From NCBI RefSeq assembly GCF_023371205.1, contig NZ_JAMCCO010000001.1:740662-804661 (forward strand): a DNA stretch of 64,000 bases. Direction: 5' to 3'. This DNA is from Parvivirga hydrogeniphila. Its GTDB lineage: Bacteria; Actinomycetota; Coriobacteriia; Anaerosomatales; Anaerosomataceae. The notes under the pieces are model-generated. The model saw only the letters and a program-made list of their open reading frames with translations. It was not told where the DNA came from and ran no database searches. Below are positions 33,406-47,047 of the stretch, piece after piece. A program made the position numbers and the translations under genes. Within the stretch, counting starts at the first letter, position 1, and the number at the start of each line of letters is the position of its first letter.

Positions 33406-34046
33406 GCAAGGTGATCAGGATCGACCCCGACAATCCGTCAGCGGAAGCGGTGAATCTCGCTGCGACGGTCTTGCGAGAAGGCGGCATCGTCGTCTTCCCG
33501 ACCGAGACAGTCTACGGGATCGGCGCTTCCGCTTCGTCGTGCATCGGGCCGCAGGAGATCATCGACATCAAGATGCGTCCCAAGAGCAAGCCGCTTCCGT
33601 GGCTCGTCGAAGACGCGAGCGCGCTTGACACCTACGGCGTGGACGTGCCTGAGTATGCCCGCCGGCTCGCCCGGGCGTTCTGGCCGGGCGCGCTCACGAT
33701 CGTCGTCAAGGCCGCCCCTGTCGTCGCTCCGGAGTTCCGGGACGAGCGGGGGACGGTGGCGCTCAGGTGTCCTGACCACGAACTCGTGCAAGAGCTGATC
33801 CGGGCCACCGGCGCGGCGATCATCGCTACCTCCGCGAACACCTCGGGGCGTCCTCCCGCTGCCTCGTTCGAGGAGCTTGAGGAGCGCATCGTCGCGGCAG
33901 CGGACCTGACGCTCGACGGTGGAGAGACGGAGCACGGCGTGGCCTCCACCGTCGTGGACTGCACGGGGCCCGAGCCCGTGGTGGTGCGCGAAGGCGCCAT
34001 CCCCGCGGAGCAGGTGCTCGCGGCGGCCTCTGCGCAGGAGGCGTAG
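33402..34046 (+). CDS. tsaC: TsaC/Sua5-YrdC-YwlC, L-threonylcarbamoyladenylate synthase
   Basis: A 214-residue YrdC-fold enzyme that makes threonylcarbamoyl-AMP for the t6A37 tRNA modification. Motifs are GIVVFPTETVYGIGASAS, IIDIKMRPKSKPLPWLVED, FWPGALTIVVKA, VALRCPDHELVQELI and IIATSANTSGRPPAAS. It corresponds to the YrdC domain only; there is no Sua5 C-terminal domain. Part of the conserved prfA-prmC-tsaC-rpiB-glyA-upp order. Confidence 0.95.
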   Translation: MSKVIRIDPDNPSAEAVNLAATVLREGGIVVFPTETVYGIGASASSCIGPQEIIDIKMRPKSKPLPWLVEDASALDTYGVDVPEYARRLARAFWPGALTIVVKAAPVVAPEFRDERGTVALRCPDHELVQELIRATGAAIIATSANTSGRPPAASFEELEERIVAAADLTLDGGETEHGVASTVVDCTGPEPVVVREGAIPAEQVLAAASAQEA

Positions 34047-34076
34047 AGCCGGTCTCGCGGAACAGGCCGCTGCTGC

Positions 34077-34110
34077 TACAATGCGGGAGGCGCCGTGTGC
34101 GCCTCCCGCA
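34077..34110 (+). promoter_or_regulatory. -10 element overlapping a 12-bp perfect hairpin ahead of rpiB
   Basis: TACAAT (34077-34082) directly joins TGCGGGAGGCGC (34082-34093), loop CGTGT, and GCGCCTCCCGCA (34099-34110). The stem could end the tsaC transcript or sit at the 5' end of the rpiB message. No T run follows. The start codon is 24 bases downstream. Confidence 0.5.
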
Positions 34111-34133
34111 TCCGTGTCACGAAGGGTCTGCCC

Positions 34134-34607
34134 ATGCGCATCTTCATCGGGAGCGACCACGCCGGTTTCGCGCTCAAAGAGCACGTGAAGTCGTATCTGG
34201 AACGCTCCGGTCACGACGTGGTGGACGTCGGCACGCACTCCGACGAGTCAGTGGACTATCCGGACTACGCGCTTGCGGTCGCGCGCGCCGTCGCGTCGGG
34301 CGAGGCCGACCTCGGCGTGCTGGTGTGCGGCACCGGCCTCGGGATGGAGATCGCGGCCAACAAGGTGCGAGGCGTGCGCGCCGTGCAGGTCATGGACCCG
34401 GAGCTTGCGGTCATGGCGCGCAAGCACAACGACGCGAACGTGCTCACGCTCGCGGGCAGGCACACGGACCCTCAGACGGCCGAGCGCATCGTCGACGCCT
34501 TCGTGAGCACCGCGTTCGAGGGCGGCCGGCACGAGCGCCGCGTCGGCAAGATCGCAGCGATAGAGCAGCAGTACCGGCCTGGCAGCGCGGACAGAAAGGA
34601 ATCGTGA
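34134..34607 (+). CDS. rpiB: RpiB, ribose-5-phosphate isomerase B
   Basis: A 157-residue LacAB/RpiB isomerase interconverting ribose-5-P and ribulose-5-P. It reads [37 protein letters not shown], the catalytic cysteine in [20 protein letters not shown] and [18 protein letters not shown] 34134 is behind GAAGGG. It is followed at once by glyA. Confidence 0.95.
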   Translation: MRIFIGSDHAGFALKEHVKSYLERSGHDVVDVGTHSDESVDYPDYALAVARAVASGEADLGVLVCGTGLGMEIAANKVRGVRAVQVMDPELAVMARKHNDANVLTLAGRHTDPQTAERIVDAFVSTAFEGGRHERRVGKIAAIEQQYRPGSADRKES

Positions 34608-34608
34608 C

Positions 34609-36527
<1,919 letters not shown>

Positions 36528-36537
36528 CGGAGGCGTC

Positions 36538-36993
36538 GTGACGCGCCCGTCGTGGGACGAGTACTTCATGTCGATCGCCCAGCACGTCGCCGAGCGTTCG
36601 ACGTGCCTGCGGCGGCACACAGGAGCGGTGCTCGTCAAGGACAAACGCATCCTGTCGACGGGGTACAACGGAGCTCCCTCAGGGCTCGCCCACTGCGAAC
36701 AGGCCGGGTGCCTCCGGGAACGGCTTTCCGTTCCGTCGGGAAGCAACCACGAGCTCTGCCGCGGTATCCACGCTGAGCAGAACGCAGTCGTCCAGGCCGC
36801 TCGCCACGGCATCGCCATCGACGGCTCGACGCTGTACAGCACGCACCAGCCGTGCGTTCTGTGCGCGAAGATCTTGGTGAATGCGGGAGTGACGGAGATC
36901 GTCTACGCGGAGCCGTATCCTGATGCGCTCGCCGAGGAGCTGCTCGATAAGAGCGGGATCGTCGTCAGGCCGTACGGAGAGGGGCGTCCGTGA
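36538..36993 (+). CDS. dCMP deaminase (ComEB-type)
   Basis: A 151-residue zinc deaminase converting dCMP to dUMP, the substrate of ThyX. The N-terminus RPSWDEYFMSIAQHVAERSTCLR, RHTGAVLVKDKRILSTGYNG, zinc motif GIHAEQNAVVQAA (HAE) and HQPCVLCAKILVNAG (PCxxC) are complete. GTG 36538 follows CGGAGG. Its end overlaps the following membrane transferase gene. ComEB is the Bacillus name; no competence genes are nearby. Confidence 0.95.
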   Translation: MTRPSWDEYFMSIAQHVAERSTCLRRHTGAVLVKDKRILSTGYNGAPSGLAHCEQAGCLRERLSVPSGSNHELCRGIHAEQNAVVQAARHGIAIDGSTLYSTHQPCVLCAKILVNAGVTEIVYAEPYPDALAEELLDKSGIVVRPYGEGRP

Positions 36994-38078
36994 GCAACGC
37001 GGTGGTCCAGCTGCTGCTCGACGCTGCGGTCGCCGCGGCCGTCACGCTTGCGCTCACGCCGGTAGTGCGTGCCGCGGGCCTCCGCCTCGGCATCGTGGCA
37101 CACCCGGGCGGCAGGCACGTGCACAGGGGCGTGATCCCTCGCATCGGCGGCGTGGCGATGTTCTTCGGCATCGTCGCCGGAGTGCTGCTGCAGCTTGCGG
37201 GCGAGCGCTTCTTCGGGTGGCATCGCGTGCTCGCGGCGTCCCCCCGGCAGGTGCTCGCGATCGCTGCAGGCGCTGTCGTGATGTTCGTGGTCGGGGTGGT
37301 GGACGACGTCATCGAGATGAATCCAGGAGCGAAGTTCCTCGGACAGATCGTCGCCGCCCTCGTCGTCGCGCTGGGCGGGCTGCGCATCGGCTACGTAGGA
37401 AACCCGTTCGCGGGCGGGGTCATCGTGCTCGGCGCCCTTTCGGTGCCGCTCACGGTGCTCTGGATCGTGAGCTTCGCGAACGTCATCAACCTCATCGACG
37501 GTCTCGACGGGTTGGCGGCGGGCGTGTCGGCGATAGCCGGTCTGTCGCTGTTCGCGCTTGCAGTGCAAGGCAACACGCTGGTCGCAGCGCTGCTCGCAGG
37601 GGCTCTGGTCGGGGCATGCGTCGGCTTCCTGCGGTACAACTTCCATCCGGCGAGCGTGTTCATGGGCGACTCCGGAGCGCTCACGCTCGGCTATATGCTG
37701 GCGTGCATATCGCTCTTGGGCGTGATGAAGTCGCTCGCGGCCATCGCGCTCGTGGTGCCCATCGTCATCGTAGGGGTGCCGGTGTTCGACACCTTCTCGG
37801 CGATCGTCCGGCGGAAGATCAGCGGCAAGCCGATCCAAGCAGCCGACAAGGGCCACATCCACCACCGGCTCCTGCACCGGGGCTTCAGCCACACGCAGAC
37901 CGTGCTCATCATCTACGTGTGGTCTGCAGCGCTTGCGATCGGCGGCTATGCGGTGCGCTGGGCGCCGCCGCAGTATCGCTTCGTGACGCTCATCGTGCTT
38001 GCCGCGCTGTCGGGCTCCATGGCGCGCTGGCTCGGCCTTTTCGAGGTCGTCCAGCACGATGATGAGGTGGAGCGGTAG
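36990..38078 (+). CDS. WecA/TagO-type polyprenyl-phosphate sugar-phosphate transferase
   Basis: A 362-residue MraY-family integral membrane enzyme with about ten helices. It transfers a HexNAc-1-P to undecaprenyl phosphate to start cell-wall polymer synthesis. Conserved loops are GGRHVHRGVIPRIGGVAMF, VVDDVIEMNPGAKFLGQ (the DDxxE/D region), NVINLIDGLDGLAAGVS, FMGDSGALTLGY and the HIHH box KGHIHHRLLHRGF. The HxHHR cytoplasmic loop and the absence of MurNAc-specific loops favour WecA/TagO over MraY. GTG 36990 overlaps the dCMP deaminase. The initiated polymer may be built by the 47-58 kb locus (inference). Confidence 0.9.
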   Translation: MSNAVVQLLLDAAVAAAVTLALTPVVRAAGLRLGIVAHPGGRHVHRGVIPRIGGVAMFFGIVAGVLLQLAGERFFGWHRVLAASPRQVLAIAAGAVVMFVVGVVDDVIEMNPGAKFLGQIVAALVVALGGLRIGYVGNPFAGGVIVLGALSVPLTVLWIVSFANVINLIDGLDGLAAGVSAIAGLSLFALAVQGNTLVAALLAGALVGACVGFLRYNFHPASVFMGDSGALTLGYMLACISLLGVMKSLAAIALVVPIVIVGVPVFDTFSAIVRRKISGKPIQAADKGHIHHRLLHRGFSHTQTVLIIYVWSAALAIGGYAVRWAPPQYRFVTLIVLAALSGSMARWLGLFEVVQHDDEVER

Positions 38079-38081
38079 TCC

Positions 38082-38111
38082 TTGTTGCGCTTGTGAACCT
38101 TGGTGTATAGT
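38082..38111 (+). promoter_or_regulatory. Promoter of the ATP synthase operon
   Basis: TTGTTG (38082-38087), an 18-base spacer and TATAGT (38106-38111). It precedes the atpI-like gene by about 145 bases. The leader 38118-38257 is GC-rich with no recognised riboswitch. Confidence 0.6.
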
Positions 38112-38257
38112 GAGCACGCTTTCGGGTCCCCCCGGCCGGGAGCGTTCAGCGATACGTCGCAGTCGATGCCGCATGCGGTTTCATGCTGTGGCGTGTCTTC
38201 GGGGGGTCGTGTTCACGCGGATCGTCGTGTGAGAGGGGCTCCAAGCTGGGAGCGAGC

Positions 38258-38578
38258 GTGCTCGATAGCGTGCGTGGGGTGATGGGTGTGGCCGGCGCGT
38301 GTGCGTTCGGCTTGCTCTTGGGTCTCGGCTTCGCGTTCCTGTCCCGCTTCGCTGTGTCATTCATCCGCCCAGGCAGGGTCTACGTCGGGCTCGCGGTCAT
38401 CTCGTCCCTCACGTTCGTGCGTCTGGTCGTGTACGCTGCAATGCTTGCTGCCTGCTCGGCGATCGCTCCGGGCGTCATGGCGCCATTCGGCATCAGTCTT
38501 GTGACGGCGTTCCTCGCCACCACGGTGGTCGAGGGCATCCGCGAGATCCGGTCCGTTTCGTCAGGCATCACCGCGTAG
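38258..38578 (+). CDS. AtpI-like small membrane protein
   Basis: About 106 residues with three to four hydrophobic segments (GVMGVAGACAFGLLLGLGFAF, YVGLAVISSLTFVRLVVYAAML, FGISLVTAFLATTVVEGI). Position directly before atpB is that of atpI (ATP synthase subunit I), a c-ring assembly helper. The sequence is too divergent to be sure by eye. GTG 38258 follows GGGAGCGAG; the start is uncertain because the frame stays open to about 38183. Confidence 0.55.
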   Translation: MLDSVRGVMGVAGACAFGLLLGLGFAFLSRFAVSFIRPGRVYVGLAVISSLTFVRLVVYAAMLAACSAIAPGVMAPFGISLVTAFLATTVVEGIREIRSVSSGITA

Positions 38579-38593
38579 GAGGGAGTGCTGCAG

Positions 38594-39412
38594 GTGTCAG
38601 CGCCAACCGCATCGGCAGACCCGTTGAACGCAGGCATCGAGAAGCTCATCCACGAGCTGTCGGTCCTGCCGCTCAAAGGCGAGCACATCGGCATCGCCGA
38701 GAGCTACAACCCCGCTCGCTTCACTTTGACGAACTACACCTTCTGGATGCTCATCGCTTTGGCGCTGACGGTCCTGTTCTTCGTCGTCGCGTCCCGAAAG
38801 CCGAAGTTGGTGCCGAGCGGCATCTACAATGTCGCGGAAGCGGGCGTCGCGTTCGTGCGCGACAACCTGTGCGCTGAAGTGATGGGGCCGGAGGGTCGGA
38901 AGTACTTCCCCTTCGTGGGAACGGTGTTCTTCTTCGTGCTGTTCAACAACCTCCTCGGCAATGTCCCTCCCGCGCTGCCGGGGACCGGCACGCTCGGAAC
39001 CACGTTCATGTGGGGTTTGATCGTGTTCACGGTGTACAACGGCATCGGCATCAAGAAGAACGGCCTGTTCCGCTACATAAAGAGCTTCATCCCGTCAGGG
39101 ACTCCAGGGTGGCTTGCTCCCTTCATCTTCGTGTTGGAGATCATCTCGCACTTCTTGCGCCCGATCACGCTGGGCATCCGTCTGTACGCCAACATGTACG
39201 CTGGCCACATCATGCTCGGCGTGTTCGCGATCTTCATGGCCATCGCGATCGAGCACGTTGCTGCCACGAGCTTCGTGGTGCTGCCGCTGTCGTTCTTGAT
39301 GCAGGTCGTGCTGCGCGGTTTCGAGCTGTTCGTGGCCGTGCTGCAGGCGTACATCTTCGCCATCCTGACGGCCGTCTACATCAACGGCGCGCTGCACGCG
39401 TCGGAGCACTAA
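38594..39412 (+). CDS. atpB: AtpB, F-ATPase Fo subunit a
   Basis: The half-channel proton-path subunit, about 272 residues and 5-6 helices. It contains FNNLLGNVPPALPGTGTLGTTF, the essential arginine helix HFLRPITLGIRLYANMYAGHIMLG, and a C-terminal helix FELFVAVLQAYIFAILTAVYING. GTG 38594 is favoured over GTG 38585 because AGGAGGG at 38578-38584 is then 9 bases away. Confidence 0.95.
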   Translation: MSAPTASADPLNAGIEKLIHELSVLPLKGEHIGIAESYNPARFTLTNYTFWMLIALALTVLFFVVASRKPKLVPSGIYNVAEAGVAFVRDNLCAEVMGPEGRKYFPFVGTVFFFVLFNNLLGNVPPALPGTGTLGTTFMWGLIVFTVYNGIGIKKNGLFRYIKSFIPSGTPGWLAPFIFVLEIISHFLRPITLGIRLYANMYAGHIMLGVFAIFMAIAIEHVAATSFVVLPLSFLMQVVLRGFELFVAVLQAYIFAILTAVYINGALHASEH

Positions 39413-39506
39413 GAAGGCAAGGCCGCCGCGCGTCGTGCGGCGTCAGAACCGTGGGAACAGACACCGCCGGGAGGTCCGGACGGTGCGCGAACAGGAGGAG
39501 GAAGTC

Positions 39507-39734
39507 GTGATCGGTTCGCTGTCAGTCTTGGGTGCAGGTCTCGCCTTCGGTCTGGGCGGCATCGGCGCCGCGCTCGGCATCGGCATGATCGGCTCGAAGA
39601 CGATCGAGTCCATGGCCCGTCAGCCGGAGATGGCCGGCCGTCTGCAGACCACGATGTTCATCGCGCTCGGCATGACCGAGGCCATCGGCCTGCTCGGCTT
39701 CGTGCTCGCATTCGTCCTGCAGGGCGTCAAGTAG
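39507..39734 (+). CDS. atpE: AtpE, F-ATPase c-ring subunit
   Basis: A 75-residue two-helix hairpin. Helix 1 is AFGLGGIGAALGIGMIGS, the polar loop is ARQPE and helix 2 is MFIALGMTEAIGLLGFVLAF with the ion-binding Glu58. The residue after Glu is Ala and no Tyr follows at +5, unlike sodium-binding rings (E-S/T...Y), so protons are the likely coupling ion. GTG 39507 is set by AGGAGGAG immediately upstream; the preceding frame 39435-39506 is untranslated. Confidence 0.95.
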   Translation: MIGSLSVLGAGLAFGLGGIGAALGIGMIGSKTIESMARQPEMAGRLQTTMFIALGMTEAIGLLGFVLAFVLQGVK

Positions 39735-39765
39735 CCGACGCAACGATCCCGGGAGGTAGGGACGC

Positions 39766-40266
39766 GTGGAGAAGATAATCCCGCTTGGCGTAGAGCTCTA
39801 CGTCAACCTCGCCGCGTTCGTCGTCCTGTTCGTGCTGCTGTGGAAGTTCGCCTTCCCGCCCATCACGAAGATGCTCGACGAGCGGGCCGAGAAGATCCGC
39901 GAGTCGCTCGAGAAGGCGGAGGACACGCGCATCGAGGCCGAGCGCCTGCTGGAGGAGTACCGGCAGCAGATGGCCGAGGCGCGCCAGGAGGCCGCCAAGA
40001 TCATCGAGCAGGGCCGGACCGTGGCCGAGAACATGAAGGCAGAGATCATCGCGAAGGCCCGCGAAGAGGCCGAGGCCGAGAAGGCCAAGGCGCTCGAGGC
40101 GATCAAGGCGGAGCGCGCAGCTGCGCTCGCTGAGCTCCAGGCCAAGGTGGCCGAGCTGTCTGTCGCTGTGGCCGGCAAGATCCTCGGCGAGCGGCTCTCG
40201 CCATCGGAGCATGAGGCCCTCATCGAGCGCTACATCGCAGAGGTGGGCAGCCTGGATGAGCGCTAG
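39766..40266 (+). CDS. atpF: AtpF, F-ATPase subunit b
   Basis: The peripheral stalk subunit, 166 residues. One N-terminal membrane helix (LYVNLAAFVVLFVLLWKFAF) is followed by a long charged coiled coil (KMLDERAEKIRESLEKAEDTR..., EEYRQQMAEARQEAAKIIEQ). GTG 39766 behind GGGAGG. The end overlaps atpH by 11 bases. Confidence 0.94.
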   Translation: MEKIIPLGVELYVNLAAFVVLFVLLWKFAFPPITKMLDERAEKIRESLEKAEDTRIEAERLLEEYRQQMAEARQEAAKIIEQGRTVAENMKAEIIAKAREEAEAEKAKALEAIKAERAAALAELQAKVAELSVAVAGKILGERLSPSEHEALIERYIAEVGSLDER

Positions 40267-40813
40267 CGAGTCGGTCAGCACCTACGCGCGGGCCCTGTAC
40301 GACCTCGCTGCGGTGTCTGACGCGTTCGACGCCGTGGATGAAGGTCTCAAGGCGGTCGTGAAGGCCGTGCGTGGCAACGTCGATTTGCGCGAGGCGTTCC
40401 TCGACGCCGGCGTTCCGGCGGAGAAGAAGCGCGAGATCGTGCGCGCCATCTTCGGCGACGCTGTCGTGCCCGAGGTGGTGGCCATTGCGGGCCTCATGGT
40501 CGAGCGTGGCCTCACCGACCTGCTCGGTCAGGTGTCGAGCGAGTACGAGCGCCTCTTGGAAGAGAAGCGCGGTGTTGTCGTCGCAGAGGTGACCACGGCT
40601 GTGCCGCTTTCGGACGCCCTGCGCGCCCGGCTCGTCGAGAAGCTTGCGGCCGCCACGGGCCGTACGGTCTCGCTTCGTGAGCACGTCGACCCGGCAATCG
40701 TCGGCGGCATCGTCATCAAGGTGGCCGGCCGCGTGCTCGACGGTAGCGTGACCACGCAGCTGCGCGAGCTCAGGCAGGTCCTTTCTACAGCACGCCAAGG
40801 AGGTGACGCATAG
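40256..40813 (+). CDS. atpH: AtpH, F-ATPase subunit delta
   Basis: A 185-residue OSCP/delta subunit joining the stalk to the F1 crown. [20 protein letters not shown] and the C-terminal [42 protein letters not shown] are characteristic. ATG 40256 is inside the end of atpF; the more upstream in-frame codons belong to the atpF overlap. Confidence 0.93.
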   Translation: MSASESVSTYARALYDLAAVSDAFDAVDEGLKAVVKAVRGNVDLREAFLDAGVPAEKKREIVRAIFGDAVVPEVVAIAGLMVERGLTDLLGQVSSEYERLLEEKRGVVVAEVTTAVPLSDALRARLVEKLAAATGRTVSLREHVDPAIVGGIVIKVAGRVLDGSVTTQLRELRQVLSTARQGGDA

Positions 40814-40814
40814 C

Positions 40815-44710
<3,896 letters not shown>

Positions 44711-44716
44711 TCCGGG

Positions 44717-45145
44717 ATGGCCAAGACCCTCCTGTGCGAGATCGTCACGCCGGAGCGCATCCTGTACACCAACGAGGTGGAGATGGTGATCGCTCCGACT
44801 CCGGACGGCGAGATCGGTGTCCTGCCGCTGCACGCGCCGCTGGTCACCCTGGTTGCCCCGGGCGAGCTGCGCGTTCGGTACAACGATGGCAAGGACGTGG
44901 AGTGGTTCGCGGTGTCCGGAGGCTACCTGCAGGTGCACGAGGACAAGGTCATCGTGCTCGCCGACGACGCTGCCATCTCGTCGCAGATCGACGTGGAGCG
45001 CGCACGCCGCGCCAAAGCGTTGATCGAGGAGCGGATGAGAGAGCTCAAAGAGCGGCCCGCGGACGTCGCAGAGGAGATCGCGTCGTGCGTCGCCGACCTC
45101 GAGTGGTGCGAGGTCCAGATCAGAGTCGCTGAACGACGAGCGTGA
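44717..45145 (+). CDS. atpC: AtpC, F-ATPase subunit epsilon
   Basis: A 142-residue subunit: beta-sandwich (LCEIVTPERILYTNEVEMVI, GEIGVLPLHAPLVTLVAPGEL, WFAVSGGYLQVHEDKVIVLAD) and a C-terminal helical hairpin (IDVERARRAKALIEERMREL). It closes the ATP synthase operon and is followed by a UUCG hairpin. Confidence 0.96.
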   Translation: MAKTLLCEIVTPERILYTNEVEMVIAPTPDGEIGVLPLHAPLVTLVAPGELRVRYNDGKDVEWFAVSGGYLQVHEDKVIVLADDAAISSQIDVERARRAKALIEERMRELKERPADVAEEIASCVADLEWCEVQIRVAERRA

Positions 45146-45161
45146 CGCTGCACGGTCCAAG

Positions 45162-45185
45162 ACGGGGCGTCTTCGGACGCCCCGT
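45162..45185 (+). terminator. Terminator hairpin after the ATP synthase operon
   Basis: ACGGGGCGTC-TTCG-GACGCCCCGT: a perfect 10-bp stem closed by a UUCG tetraloop, 17 bases after the atpC stop. Little T tract follows (TCGCGTT). Confidence 0.75.
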
Positions 45186-45306
45186 TCGCGTTACGGGAGC
45201 GGATGCCGGCGCGTTGCGGGAACGCAACCAGAACCTGTACGCTTCTTCAGGTTCGTCTACGGGTATGTCGTCCTGTACGCCCGTCGATTCCGAGGAGTCT
45301 TGGCGA

Positions 45307-46593
45307 ATGTCCCGCGCGATCCACATAGCAGGCGGCAGAGCCCTTCGCGGAACAGTCACGGTGAGCGGCGCGAAGAACGCCGTCTTGAAGCACATGGCCG
45401 CTGCGATCCTGGCCGAGGGCGTGTCGACGTTCCATCGCGTCCCGCGCATCGCGGACGTCGAGGTGATGTCCGAAGTGCTTCGCAGGCTCGGGGCGGACGT
45501 GCGCTTCGAGGGCGACACGGCGTTCATCGACACGACCTCGATGGACTCGTTCGAGGCGCCGTACGACCTTGTAGCCACCATGCGCGCCTCGATCCTCGTC
45601 CTCGGGCCGCTCGTCGCGCGCTTCGGCACGGCGCGAGTCGCGATGCCGGGCGGCTGCAACATCGGCTCCCGGAAGATCGACTTGCACCTCAAAGGCCTCC
45701 AACAGCTCGGCGCCTCCATCTCGAGCGAGCACGGCTACATCGAGGCGAGCGCGCCGACAGGGCTTTCCGGAGCGCACATCTTCTTGGACTTTCCGAGCGT
45801 CGGTGCGACCGAGAATCTCCTCATGGCAGCAGTCAAAGCGCGCGGCACGACCACGATAGAGAACGCCGCTCGCGAACCGGAGATCCAGGACCTCATCGCG
45901 CTTCTTGGGGCCATGGGAGCTCGTATCGAAGGTGCAGGCACCTCGACGCTCGTCGTCGAGGGCGTGCCCGAGCTCCGCCCGGCGGAGCACACCGTGATCG
46001 GGGACCGCATCGAGGCGGGAACGATGCTGGTGGCAGGTGCGCTTGCCGCCGAGTCGTTGACGGTCGAAGGTGCGGACCCGGCGCACCTCGAGCTCGTGCT
46101 CAGCAAGCTCGCGGACGCCGGTGTGCCGGTGTCCGTGGACGGGGCGCGGATGACGGTGGCAGGCCCGGGCCGTTTCGCGCCCGTCGATGTCGCCACGCTG
46201 CCGTATCCCGGCTTTCCGACCGACATGCAGCCGCAGTTCATGACGCTGCTGTCGCTTGCCGACGGCGACAGCGTCATCACCGAGAACGTGTTCGAGAGCA
46301 GGTTCATGTTCGCCGACGAGCTCCGCAGGATGGGCGCCGACATCACGATCGACGGGCATCGGGCGATCGTTCGGGGCGTGAAGCGGCTCTCGGGGGCTCC
46401 GGTCAAGGCGCCGGACTTGCGAGGGGGTGCCGCGCTGGTGCTCGCGGGGCTTGTGGCCGAGGGGGAGACTCTGGTGGGCGACACCTACCACATCGAGCGC
46501 GGATACGAGGACCTGGTCGGGAAGCTGGCCGCGGTGGGCGCTGCCATCGAGTGGGTCGAGGCCGAGGGAGGAGACGTCGGTGCTCACGCGTGA
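45307..46593 (+). CDS. murA: MurA, UDP-GlcNAc 1-carboxyvinyltransferase
   Basis: The first committed step of peptidoglycan synthesis, the target of fosfomycin. 428 residues. Landmarks are VSGAKNAVLKHMAAAIL, the reactive cysteine in MPGGCNIGSRKIDLHLKG, GATENLLMAAVKARGTTTIENAAREPEI, FPTDMQPQFMTL, ENVFESRFMFADELRRMG and DLRGGAALVLAGL. The catalytic residue is Cys, not the Asp seen in fosfomycin-resistant forms. ATG 45307 is preceded by GAGGAG; the frame upstream to 45142 overlaps the terminator and is not coding. Confidence 0.96.
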   Translation: MSRAIHIAGGRALRGTVTVSGAKNAVLKHMAAAILAEGVSTFHRVPRIADVEVMSEVLRRLGADVRFEGDTAFIDTTSMDSFEAPYDLVATMRASILVLGPLVARFGTARVAMPGGCNIGSRKIDLHLKGLQQLGASISSEHGYIEASAPTGLSGAHIFLDFPSVGATENLLMAAVKARGTTTIENAAREPEIQDLIALLGAMGARIEGAGTSTLVVEGVPELRPAEHTVIGDRIEAGTMLVAGALAAESLTVEGADPAHLELVLSKLADAGVPVSVDGARMTVAGPGRFAPVDVATLPYPGFPTDMQPQFMTLLSLADGDSVITENVFESRFMFADELRRMGADITIDGHRAIVRGVKRLSGAPVKAPDLRGGAALVLAGLVAEGETLVGDTYHIERGYEDLVGKLAAVGAAIEWVEAEGGDVGAHA

Positions 46594-47005
46594 AGAGATC
46601 GCCTGCATCCTACCGCACAGGGACCCGTTCTTGCTCGTCGATCGTGCCGAGGACGTCGTGCCGGGCGAGAGCGCGACCGGGTACCTCGACGTGTGCGAGG
46701 ACGCCTTCTGGGTGCCGGGGCACTTCCCCGGGTACGCGGTGATGCCCGGTGTGCTCATCGTCGAGGCGATGGCGCAGGTCGGTGCTCTGGCGCTGCTCTC
46801 GCTGCCGGAGAACCGCGGCCGGATCGCGCTGTTCGCAGGCATCGACGGCGTGCGCTTCAAGCGCCAGGTGCGCCCCGGCGACACGCTCCGCATGGAGGTC
46901 CGCATCACGAGGTCGCGCGGAGCGCTCGGGTTCGGTGAGGCGCGCGCCTACGTCGGCGAGGAGCTCGCCTGCAGCGGCAAGCTCATGTTTGCGATAAAAT
47001 CCTAA
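46580..47005 (+). CDS. fabZ: FabZ-type 3-hydroxyacyl-ACP dehydratase
   Basis: A 141-residue hot-dog-fold dehydratase of fatty-acid elongation. ILPHRDPFLLVDRAEDVVPG, catalytic His in VPGHFPGYAVMPGVLIVEAMAQ (HFPxxPVMPGV signature) and FKRQVRPGDTLRMEVRITRSRG are as expected. GTG 46580 overlaps the murA end by 14 bases and has GGGAGGAG upstream. A murA-fabZ pairing links wall and membrane lipid synthesis. Confidence 0.95.
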   Translation: MLTREEIACILPHRDPFLLVDRAEDVVPGESATGYLDVCEDAFWVPGHFPGYAVMPGVLIVEAMAQVGALALLSLPENRGRIALFAGIDGVRFKRQVRPGDTLRMEVRITRSRGALGFGEARAYVGEELACSGKLMFAIKS

Positions 47006-47047
47006 GGTTCGCGTCGTCTGCAGCTCCACTCGACGGAAGGGAACACG

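Noticed and set aside
39435-39506. N-terminal extension of the ATP synthase c subunit
   Set aside because: The basic/acidic stretch is not found in c subunits and contains the AGGAGGAG ribosome site for GTG 39507.
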